Below, in pieces: positions 1-4,732 of a stretch of DNA of 8,897 nt. Source of the DNA: Bacteroidetes bacterium GWA2_31_9b (GTDB taxonomy: Bacteria; Bacteroidota; Bacteroidia; Bacteroidales; UBA12077); contig MENE01000017.1 in assembly GCA_001769005.1 (NCBI GenBank), positions 567-9,463 on the forward strand, in the 5' to 3' direction. The notes under the pieces were generated by a model. The model saw nothing but the letters and a program-made list of their open reading frames with translations. It did no database searches and was not told where the DNA came from. The position numbers were made by a program, and so were the translations under genes. Position 1 is the first letter of the stretch. Every line of letters begins with the position of its first letter.

Positions 1-2
1 TT

Positions 3-815
3 TCAATTGTAATGGCTTATCCTCCAAGGGAAATTGAGTTATTACCTGAAAATATTCCATTAAATATAGCTTACGAAGACGAGCATCTGATTATTGTAAA
101 TAAATCACCAGAAATGGTTGTGCATCCATCATATGGACATTATCAAGGCACTTTAGTAAATGCCCTGATGTATCATTTGAAAGACAATCCTCTTTTTAAC
201 ACTGGAGAAATGCGCCCCGGACTGGTTCATCGTATTGATAAAAATACATCGGGATTATTGGTTATTGCCAAAAATGAAATTGCAATGACAAAACTTGCAA
301 GCCAATTTTTCAATAAAACATCAGAACGAAGATATCATGCAATAGTATGGGGTACATTTAGCGAAAAAGAAGGTACAATAACCGGAAATATTGGTAGAAA
401 TATTAAAAACCGTAAAATAATGCAGGTTTTCCCCGATGAATCACAAGGGAAAAATGCTGTTACTCATTATAAAGTTTTGGAAGAACTTGGGTATGTAACA
501 TTGGTTGAATGCAAGCTCGAAACAGGTAGAACACATCAGATACGAGCTCATTTCCAATTTATCGGTCATCCACTATTTAATGATCCCGAATATGGTGGCA
601 ATCAGATATTAAAAGGTACTACATTTACAAAATACAAACAGTTTGTACATAATTGTTTTACCCTTTTACCACGACAAGCCCTACATGCCAAAACATTAGG
701 ATTTAAACATCCTGCTACTGGTGAGTTTGTTCGATTCGATTCCGAATTACCCGACGATATGAAGCAGGTTATTGAAAAATGGAGAAGGTATATTTCAGGC
801 AGAGAAGTTCAGTAA
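3..815 (+). CDS. rluD: RluD-type 23S rRNA pseudouridine synthase, 5'-truncated by the window edge
   Basis: This enzyme isomerises uridines to pseudouridine in large-subunit rRNA in the cytoplasm. Numbering from the ATG at 12, the catalytic-aspartate motif HRIDKNTSGLLVIAK is at about 73-87 with Asp76. The entry strand KSPEMVVHP (usually KPAGMVVHP in the family) is at about 31-39, and the TGRTHQIRAH motif follows in the second half. The frame stays open upstream of that ATG (codons Ser-Ile-Val) to the window edge. The first residues match the linker between the S4 RNA-binding domain and the catalytic domain in RluD relatives. I therefore read this as the C-terminal part of a gene starting before the window, and the ATG at 12 as internal. 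The family is sure; RluD rather than another RluA-family member is probable. No strong terminator follows. Confidence 0.93.
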   Translation, partial: SIVMAYPPREIELLPENIPLNIAYEDEHLIIVNKSPEMVVHPSYGHYQGTLVNALMYHLKDNPLFNTGEMRPGLVHRIDKNTSGLLVIAKNEIAMTKLASQFFNKTSERRYHAIVWGTFSEKEGTITGNIGRNIKNRKIMQVFPDESQGKNAVTHYKVLEELGYVTLVECKLETGRTHQIRAHFQFIGHPLFNDPEYGGNQILKGTTFTKYKQFVHNCFTLLPRQALHAKTLGFKHPATGEFVRFDSELPDDMKQVIEKWRRYISGREVQ

Positions 816-827
816 GATTTTCTAACG

Positions 828-861
828 TTTGAATTTCAAATTGCATTTTTTTTGTAATTTG
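828..861 (+). promoter_or_regulatory. Possible promoter of the lipocalin gene
   Basis: A TTTG at 828-831 is followed by a T-rich stretch and the 12-mer TTTGTAATTTGT at 851-862. The same 12-mer occurs at 2267-2278 before the secreted-protein gene, and TTTGTAATT recurs at 2962-2970 in the clear toxin-antitoxin promoter. These are partial matches to the Bacteroidota TTTG / TAnnTTTG promoter, with imperfect spacing. If real, transcription starts shortly after 861, which would place the GTG at 861 in the promoter and favour the ATG at 882 as start. Confidence 0.33.
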
Positions 862-881
862 TGTTCATAAAAACTCAACAG

Positions 882-1424
882 ATGAAATATATATTTAATT
901 CAAGATTTGGTGTAAAAATTCTTACAATTATGGGCTTACTATTTTTTCTGGGTTGCAGTAAATATAAACCATTAGAAACTGTATCGAATGTTGAAATTGA
1001 AAAATACATGGGTAAGTGGTACGAAATTGCGGCAATCCCTCAGCAATTTCAAAAGGGATGCCATTGCTCAATAGCAGAATATACATTTATAAGTGATGGT
1101 GGGTATGTAAAAGTACTGAATTCGTGTAATAAAGATTCGGTAAACGGGCCGATATCAATAATTGAAGGTAAAGCATTTGTTACACTAAACAGCAACAATT
1201 CAAAACTTAGAGTTCAGTTTTTCTGGCCTGTAAAAGCAAAATACTGGATTATTGATTTGGCTGATGATTATAGCTATGCTGTAGTTGGACATCCTAACAG
1301 GAAGTACCTTTGGATTTTATCAAGAACAACTCAAATGGATGAAGAAACTTACTCACAAATATTAGAAAAATTAAAAACCAAAGAATACAATACAGATTTA
1401 CTTGTAAGAACAATTCATAACTAG
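882..1424 (+). CDS. blc: Lipocalin family lipoprotein (Blc-like)
   Basis: This is a 180-residue bacterial lipocalin, a single eight-stranded barrel that binds fatty acids or lysophospholipids at the envelope. It starts with a basic, hydrophobic signal peptide ending in LLFFLGC, so Cys25 is the likely lipid-anchored residue. The lipobox is imperfect, with Phe rather than Leu at -3. The lipocalin signature GKWYEIA follows about 20 residues after the Cys, then QQFQKGC, and the Blc-type C-terminal block YAVVGHPNRKYLWILSRT. A GTG at 861 would add seven residues before the signal peptide. I chose the ATG at 882 because it gives a normal signal-peptide N-terminus and leaves room for a promoter. It probably forms its own transcription unit after the pseudouridine synthase gene. 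The cargo and which membrane it sits in are not visible. Family assignment is strong; blc is by resemblance to the E. coli protein. Confidence 0.9.
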   Translation: MKYIFNSRFGVKILTIMGLLFFLGCSKYKPLETVSNVEIEKYMGKWYEIAAIPQQFQKGCHCSIAEYTFISDGGYVKVLNSCNKDSVNGPISIIEGKAFVTLNSNNSKLRVQFFWPVKAKYWIIDLADDYSYAVVGHPNRKYLWILSRTTQMDEETYSQILEKLKTKEYNTDLLVRTIHN

Positions 1425-1627
1425 TTTATTTAATTCTGTAATTTTATAACTAAAATATTAACAGATATTTAAAATTGTAAAAAGAACCAAATAACGTTTG
1501 ATATAAAAAATGAATCTATTAATCAATAGTATTATTTCGTTCGTCAGAAGGTTTGAACAATAATATTAATTATCCGTAATTAGAAATAGAAAACATACAT
1601 AATAACCGTTATAACTTTATTGAACAC

Positions 1628-2185
1628 ATGACACAACGAAATTTAAAAAAAATTGAAGACGAGGAGTGGCGCGAAATTCCTTTTGCAGAAAAAAGGTATA
1701 CAGTTAGTAGCTATGGCCGAGTTAAAAGTTATTGTTACAATAAAATTGAAGGTAAAATATTACGACCCGGATTAACCAAAGGTTTTCATACTGTAACTTT
1801 TAAAACTGACAAAAACAAGAAAACATTTCTGGTTCATAAACTTGTAGCAATGATGTTTGTTCCTAAGGATAATGAAAATCAGGAAATTGTTACTCATGTA
1901 GATTGGAATAAACGAAACAATCATTTTAGCAATCTGAAATGGGTTACACGTCAGGAAGCATACGACAGAATAATGCCTCGCTTACAAGAGATAAACAAAA
2001 TTAAAAACAAAGGTATTGTTCGAAACTCAAAACTTAAACCAGAAGATGTTGAACGTTTAAAAGCAATGCTCGAAAAAGGAATTAAACAAAACGTAATAGC
2101 TAAGCTTTTTTCTATTAGCGAAATGCAGGTTACAAGAATAAAACGTGGAGAAAATTGGGCAAAAATTAAGGCTTCTGTAAATTAG
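1628..2185 (+). CDS. NUMOD4/HNH homing-endonuclease-like protein with C-terminal HTH
   Basis: This 185-residue protein has three parts. Residues about 11-50 contain EEWREIP and YTVSSYGRVKS, a NUMOD4 DNA-binding motif. Residues about 67-108 resemble an HNH_3 nuclease core: VHKLVAMMFVP (His70), then THVDWNKRNN (His90, Asp92, Asn97/98) and NLKWVT. Residues about 134-180 form a helix-turn-helix ending in RIKRGENW, as in phage HNH proteins. The family usually reads NHxDGNKxNN; here Asn-to-Thr at 89 and Gly-to-Trp at 93 are changed, while the histidines and Asp are kept. It is not inside another gene and no phage genes surround it, so it may be a free-standing mobile endonuclease or a resident DNA-binding protein derived from one. 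Its own terminator follows at 2205. Domain calls are confident; activity is uncertain. Confidence 0.82.
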   Translation: MTQRNLKKIEDEEWREIPFAEKRYTVSSYGRVKSYCYNKIEGKILRPGLTKGFHTVTFKTDKNKKTFLVHKLVAMMFVPKDNENQEIVTHVDWNKRNNHFSNLKWVTRQEAYDRIMPRLQEINKIKNKGIVRNSKLKPEDVERLKAMLEKGIKQNVIAKLFSISEMQVTRIKRGENWAKIKASVN

Positions 2186-2204
2186 TTTTTCATAAAAAAT
2201 ATTT

Positions 2205-2232
2205 AAACGCCACAAACTCTGTGGCGTTTTTT
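2205..2232 (+). terminator. Rho-independent terminator after the NUMOD4/HNH gene
   Basis: A perfect 10-bp stem AAACGCCACA (2205-2214) pairs with TGTGGCGTTT (2220-2229) around a 5-nt loop, followed by a run of T to 2232. It lies 20 bases after the stop at 2185 and separates this gene from the next one. Confidence 0.93.
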
Positions 2233-2254
2233 ATTTATAATTATTTACCCAAAA

Positions 2255-2278
2255 TTTGGCAAAAAATTTGTAATTTGT
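2255..2278 (+). promoter_or_regulatory. Possible promoter of the secreted-protein gene
   Basis: AAAATTTG at 2263-2270 differs from the Bacteroidota -7 consensus TAnnTTTG in one defined base and is followed by TAATTTGT, giving the same TTTGTAATTTGT 12-mer as before the lipocalin gene. It lies just after the terminator and about 35-40 bases before the ATG at 2312. No well-spaced TTTG -33 box is seen, so confidence is low. Confidence 0.33.
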
Positions 2279-2311
2279 TTTGTTTCTTTAAAACTAATAA
2301 AACCAAATCGT

Positions 2312-2914
2312 ATGAAAAAATTAGCTCTTACACTGGCAATTCTATTTGTTGGTGGATTCCTATTTGCTCAAGAAGATGTGGACAAAATGGAAACACTTAT
2401 TAAATCTTATCCTAAAAAAATAAGAGGATTTATCGGAATAAACATGTGTGTAACAACACTTGCAGGTGAAACAGCCTACATGCAAGGATTTACTGCTTCA
2501 GGAATACTAAACGATCATTATTTACTTGGATTTTATAATTACAATCTTGAAAACTCGATGTACTCAAATAATGATAATTATATTGGAGCAGAAATGAATT
2601 ATACCCATCATGGAATATTATTCGGATATATTCTTTTTCCAAAAAAAGCTATTCATTTCTCAACAAGCTTAATGGCCGGCAAAGGAGATCTTGATATTTA
2701 CGACAACATTGCCGATGAATGGATTGAAGACAAAGTAATTTTTAATTTAACACCAAATATTGAAGCTGAATTTAATGTGTTTCGGTTTTTACGCATTGGT
2801 ATTGGCGCCAATTATCAGTTTGCTTTCGATGTTGACCGTTTCGATGGATACGATGATAAAGATTTCTCTTCACCCGGAGGATATGTAAGCTTGAAATTTG
2901 GTTGGTTTAATTAG
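2312..2914 (+). CDS. Secreted protein of unknown function, probably a small outer-membrane beta-barrel
   Basis: I do not recognise a named family. The 200-residue product starts with a typical signal peptide, MKKLALTLAILFVGGFLFAQ, cleaved after Ala19 or Gln20 by the look of it. The mature part alternates short hydrophobic/aromatic strands with polar turns: RGFIGINMCV, HYLLGFYNYNL, GILFGYILF, IHFSTSLMAGKG, RIGIGANYQFAF and a final GGYVSLKFGWFN. Each would suit a strand of an eight-stranded outer-membrane barrel, and the aromatic C-terminus also fits, although the last residue is Asn rather than Phe. Glycine and tyrosine content is high. It lies between a terminator and a toxin-antitoxin promoter, so it is probably transcribed alone. 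A periplasmic beta-rich protein is the alternative. The gene and its export are well supported; the barrel is inference. Confidence 0.8.
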   Translation: MKKLALTLAILFVGGFLFAQEDVDKMETLIKSYPKKIRGFIGINMCVTTLAGETAYMQGFTASGILNDHYLLGFYNYNLENSMYSNNDNYIGAEMNYTHHGILFGYILFPKKAIHFSTSLMAGKGDLDIYDNIADEWIEDKVIFNLTPNIEAEFNVFRFLRIGIGANYQFAFDVDRFDGYDDKDFSSPGGYVSLKFGWFN

Positions 2915-2933
2915 ATTAAAAAATTACATATGA

Positions 2934-2965
2934 TTTGATAAATTCAATACAATGTACTAACTTTG
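2934..2965 (+). promoter_or_regulatory. Bacteroidota-type promoter of the toxin-antitoxin operon
   Basis: TTTG at 2934-2937 (-33 box) and TAACTTTG at 2958-2965 (-7 box, a perfect TAnnTTTG) are separated by 20 bases. Transcription would start near 2971, about 18 bases before the ATG at 2989. This excludes the upstream in-frame TTG at 2935 as the start, because it lies inside the -33 box. Confidence 0.78.
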
Positions 2966-2988
2966 TAATTACATTAAAATTGAGTATT

Positions 2989-3234
2989 ATGGACATATCA
3001 ATTATTCCTATAGGCAATTCAAAGGGTATAAGATTAAGTAAAACACTACTTGACAAATACAATATCAAGGACAAAGTTGAACTTATTCTTGAGAAAGGAT
3101 ATATCATTTTAAAACCTAAAGCAGAACCAAGAAAAGGTTGGGAAAAAGCATTTAAAAAGATGCATGAAAGTGATGAAGACAAACCATTAATGACTGATGT
3201 TTTTGAAGAAGAAAACTTTGAAGAATGGAAATAA
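2989..3234 (+). CDS. mazE: MazE/AbrB-type antitoxin
   Basis: This 81-residue protein is the antitoxin of a type II module. Residues 1-45 form a SpoVT-AbrB/MazE swapped-hairpin DNA-binding domain: IIPIGNSKGIRLSKTLL, comparable to the MazE GNSxGIRIPK motif, then KVELILEKGYIILKP. The C-terminal half (about 46-81) turns strongly acidic (HESDEDK, DVFEEENFEEWK), as expected of a flexible tail that occupies the toxin's RNA-binding groove. The ATG at 2989 is chosen over an upstream in-frame TTG because a good promoter overlaps the extra region and the domain starts right here. The last 10 bases overlap the toxin gene, which ties their translation together. Such antitoxins normally repress their own operon alone and with the toxin. 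The symbol is by family, not orthology. Confidence 0.9.
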   Translation: MDISIIPIGNSKGIRLSKTLLDKYNIKDKVELILEKGYIILKPKAEPRKGWEKAFKKMHESDEDKPLMTDVFEEENFEEWK

Positions 3235-3548
3235 ATCAATATGAAATTGTTTTAGTTAATCTCGATCCAACAATTGGAAGTGAAATTACGAAAACTCGCC
3301 CATGTGTTGTGATTTCGCCAAACGAGATGAATAAGCACCTTAACACTATTGTAATTGCTCCAATGACAAGTCAATCAAAAAATTACCCAACTAGAATTCC
3401 TGTTAAACATGACAATAAAAATAGTTGGATTGTTATTGATCAAATAATAACTATTGATAAGCAGAGAATTATTAAATCACTAGATAATTTAAAAGACAAG
3501 GAAATTGAAAGTGTTAAAAAAATACTTAAAGAAACTTTTATTGATTAA
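3225..3548 (+). CDS. mazF: MazF/PemK-family mRNA interferase toxin
   Basis: This 107-residue protein has the PemK/MazF fold: an endoribonuclease that cuts mRNA at short motifs without ribosomes. Visible landmarks are EIVLVNLDPTIGSEITKTRPCVVIS (about 7-31, including the catalytic-site Arg25), IVIAPMTS (42-49, with Thr48/Ser49 at the other active-site position), and the WIVIDQIITIDKQRI strand segment. Length is normal for the family and the key residues are present, so it looks active. It starts inside the last codons of the antitoxin gene (10-base overlap) and has no separate promoter. It borders a repeat-rich region, and toxin-antitoxin pairs are often found by mobile or plastic DNA. The cleavage motif cannot be predicted. 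Confidence 0.92.
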   Translation: MEINQYEIVLVNLDPTIGSEITKTRPCVVISPNEMNKHLNTIVIAPMTSQSKNYPTRIPVKHDNKNSWIVIDQIITIDKQRIIKSLDNLKDKEIESVKKILKETFID

Positions 3549-3549
3549 T

Positions 3550-3771
3550 TTAAACAGGGTGTAATTCAGACTTATATCGAACACAAGTTAAAATTATAAT
3601 TAATGGACTAAAGTCCAAGTTTGGGATCAAATTGAAAAGTTGAGGAGGATAAATATGATCATTTTTTGTGATAACTGCTTCTAAGAAAAAATCTCTACTC
3701 AAATAATTTTTGTCAGGATAAATTACTGATTTTTGTAATTCGAAATGAGAAAAAATTAGAATCAGCTGGTT
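3550..3771 (-). pseudogene. Possible decayed gene fragment, minus strand
   Basis: A 73-codon open frame reads leftwards and ends in TAA two bases from the toxin gene's stop. It has no ATG and is preceded by an in-frame TAA at 3772-3774, beyond which the same frame continues for about 20 codons to another stop. Its translation looks protein-like, for example FELQKSVIYPDKNYLSRDFF and NDHIYPPQLFNLIPNLDFSP. I do not recognise a family. It may be the tail of a dead gene, or a repeat that happens to be open. Confidence 0.25.
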
Positions 3772-3826
3772 TTAATATACGTATTTAAATCTTTTACCTT
3801 GGACTAAAGTAGATTCAGATTTTAAT

Positions 3827-3857
3827 GTTCTTTTTTGTCAGCCACACAAAAAAGAAC
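3827..3857. repeat. Left-end inverted repeat of the element
   Basis: Perfect 12-bp arms GTTCTTTTTTGT (3827-3838) and ACAAAAAAGAAC (3846-3857) around a 7-base loop. No T-run follows the right arm on the plus strand, so it is not a typical terminator in that direction. Confidence 0.85.
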
Positions 3858-3917
3858 CAAAAAAAGTCACCGCTACTGACAAATTTGTTAAAATCATAGA
3901 AAAACCTGTTATTCAGC

Positions 3918-3986
3918 GCAACACAAGTCGTCTCGATGTTAATTTATCATTCTAATTTATCATTGTATATCGAGACTGAGTGTTGC
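3918..3986. repeat. Two-part inverted repeat with an internal direct repeat
   Basis: GCAACAC (3918-3924) and GTCTCGAT (3930-3937) pair with ATCGAGAC (3969-3976) and GTGTTGC (3980-3986), leaving 5-base and 3-base bulges. The 31-base loop contains TAATTTATCATT twice in tandem (3940-3951 and 3953-3964, period 13). Confidence 0.85.
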
Positions 3987-4096
3987 TTACGAGACCTATC
4001 CCACACAAGTTTTCCTTGATTTTTGAAACAAATTTATCAGATGCGGATTTTTGAGCGCAGGCATGACAAAACGACGAGCCATGGGGCAGGGTGAAT

Positions 4097-4161
4097 GTGA
4101 TAAGCATTAGAATTCCGACAAAGGAGTTTGCTTACTTTGTAAGGAATTGTTTGCTTATCAC
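4097..4161. repeat. 65-base three-tier hairpin
   Basis: Three perfect stems are stacked in order: GTGATAAGCA (4097-4106) with TGCTTATCAC (4152-4161); AATTCC (4111-4116) with GGAATT (4143-4148); ACAAAG (4118-4123) with CTTTGT (4135-4140). The loop is 11 bases. In total 22 base pairs form with small internal loops, far beyond chance. Confidence 0.88.
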
Positions 4162-4178
4162 AGAGAGCATGGAAGTAT

Positions 4179-4214
4179 CCCTGCCTGCCGTAACGGCAGT
4201 GCAGGCAGGGTTTT
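4179..4214 (+). repeat. GC-rich palindrome followed by T-run (REP-like or terminator-like)
   Basis: CCCTGCCTGC (4179-4188) pairs with GCAGGCAGGG (4201-4210). An alternative inner pairing, CTGCCGT / ACGGCAG (4185-4191 / 4193-4199), competes with it. TTTT follows at 4211-4214, so it could end transcription on the plus strand. Its GC content contrasts sharply with its surroundings. Confidence 0.7.
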
Positions 4215-4232
4215 GTCTTGATCTTTTTTGAT

Positions 4233-4277
4233 ACTTTTTTGGATCCCTGCTTGCAGCAGGCAAGAAGCCAAAAAAGT
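4233..4277. repeat. Right-end inverted repeat with a nested GC-rich palindrome
   Basis: AT-rich arms ACTTTTTTGG (4233-4242) and CCAAAAAAGT (4268-4277) are perfect. Between them lies a GC-rich insert with its own pairings: CCTGC/GCAGG (4246-4250/4256-4260) and CTTGC/GCAAG (4250-4254/4260-4264). It looks as though one palindrome sits inside the loop of another. Confidence 0.75.
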
Positions 4278-4535
4278 TGTAAAAACAGAAAATACAATCC
4301 TATTAAAAAGATTGAGTTTAATAAATATATAGCAAATGTTACCAAAAAATCTTTTTGTAAAAAATTAAATCGTTTTGAACACTATCAAAAGAAGTGGGAG
4401 ATGTGAATTTTTTCCTTTACAGGCTTGCTAAAATTTATGCCTAATGAATCAAATCCTTAAACTTTCGTCTTGATTCCAAGTTTGTTAAAAGCTTTATAAA
4501 AGTCTATCGCAAAAGATGCTTTATTATTGCCTACA

Positions 4536-4597
4536 CTTCGACATCCTTCGACAAGCCTGCCTAACGTGTCAGGCTCAGGACGACAACACTCAGTGTG
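4536..4597. repeat. CTTCGACA-type intergenic repeat with short palindromes
   Basis: CTTCGACA occurs twice (4536-4543, 4546-4553). Then come AGCCTG (4554-4559) / CAGGCT (4570-4575) and the small palindrome ACACT-C-AGTGT (4586-4596). I recall similar CTTCGACA...CTCAGTGTGAC blocks between genes of many Bacteroidota, but this is memory, not a search. The minus strand reads open through it, which probably creates false gene calls. Confidence 0.55.
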
Positions 4598-4635
4598 ACT
4601 AGCTGAAAAACAGAAAGTTACTATATTAGGGTTTC

Positions 4636-4723
4636 ATCCTATTTAATTAAAAATTAAGATTCTTTATAAGTTCCTTCCACTATATTATCTTAAATCTTAT
4701 TTTTGATAAAAATTAAATAGGAT
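4636..4723. repeat. 13-bp perfect inverted repeat upstream of ddl
   Basis: ATCCTATTTAATT (4636-4648) is perfectly repeated inverted as AATTAAATAGGAT (4711-4723). Beyond the arms, after one mismatch, three more bases pair. An inner pair TTAAGAT (4654-4660) / ATCTTAA (4687-4693) is nested inside. The right arm holds AGGA (4719-4722), the only Shine-Dalgarno-like sequence before the ddl ATG at 4733. Confidence 0.8.
4698..4705 (+). promoter_or_regulatory. Possible -7 box of the ddl/oxidoreductase promoter
   Basis: TATTTTTG is a perfect TAnnTTTG. The expected -33 position near 4674-4677 reads TTCC or similar rather than TTTG, so this is half a promoter. Transcription would start about 4711, at the edge of the right arm of the inverted repeat, leaving a leader of about 20 bases. 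Confidence 0.45.
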
Positions 4724-4732
4724 AAAATCAAA

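Larger units (their letters stand above)
3827..4277. repeat. Multi-hairpin structured repeat element
   Basis: Within about 450 bases lie five separate inverted repeats: 3827-3857, 3918-3986, 4097-4161, 4179-4210 and 4233-4277. The two outer ones share sequence: CCAAAAAAAGT at 3857-3867 near the left end, and ACTTTTTTGG (4233-4242) / CCAAAAAAGT (4268-4277) at the right end, suggesting these are the boundaries of one unit. It has no transposase and no coding frame. From memory, similar blocks recur between genes in other Bacteroidota genomes, but I could not check this. It could be a non-autonomous mobile element or a structured RNA. Confidence 0.55.
3549..4732. other. Repeat-rich intergenic region with no intact gene
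   Basis: About 1.2 kb between the toxin gene and ddl contains no convincing full gene on either strand. It holds a decayed reading frame (3550-3771, minus), two copies of TGGACTAAAGT (3604-3614, inside the near-palindrome TGGACT-AA-AGTCCA, and 3800-3810), a five-hairpin element (3827-4277), a CTTCGACA-type repeat (4536-4597) and a long inverted repeat before ddl (4636-4723). Short open frames crossing it run through the hairpins and look accidental. Confidence 0.85.

Noticed and set aside
828..853. Weak hairpin TTTGA-ATT-TCAAA with a later T-run after the pseudouridine synthase gene
   Set aside because: Only a 5-bp A/T-rich stem, separated from the T-run; too weak to call a terminator.
861..881. 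GTG start for the lipocalin seven codons upstream of ATG 882
   Set aside because: It overlaps the probable promoter and would put a polar extension in front of the signal peptide.
1425..1627. Promoter or RNA in the gap before the NUMOD4/HNH gene
   Set aside because: TAACTTTA at 1612-1619 resembles a -7 box, but it is too close to the ATG at 1628 and no -33 box is seen; no clear structure in the rest.
2935..2988. TTG start for the antitoxin 18 codons upstream
   Set aside because: The region contains the -33 and -7 boxes, and the AbrB domain begins at the ATG at 2989.
3641..3684. Strong Shine-Dalgarno (GAGGAGG) followed by ATG at 3655
   Set aside because: The frame stops after nine codons (MIIFCDNCF). 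GAGGAGG is probably chance; the opposite strand is the protein-like one here.
3918..4161. Integron attC-like sites suggested by the bulged inverted repeats
   Set aside because: The outer arms do not match the RYYYAAC/GTTRRRY core, and no integrase or cassette array is present.
4037..4345. 102-codon open frame on the minus strand across the hairpins
   Set aside because: It runs through three inverted repeats, has a low-complexity start and no recognisable domain; best explained as an accident of the repeat sequence.
4218..4406. 62-codon plus-strand open frame
   Set aside because: It begins inside a hairpin arm and reads A-rich DNA, giving a Lys/Asn-rich product with no family signal.
4457..4590. 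Minus-strand open frame through the CTTCGACA repeat with a protein-like tail (SFAIDFYKAFNKLGIKTKV)
   Set aside because: The upstream part (ECCRPEP, LVEGCRSV) is the translation of the intergenic repeat itself and no family is recognised; left out as likely spurious, although the tail could be a gene remnant.
3827..4723. CRISPR array
   Set aside because: The repeats are different palindromes, not a regularly spaced identical repeat, and no cas gene is visible.
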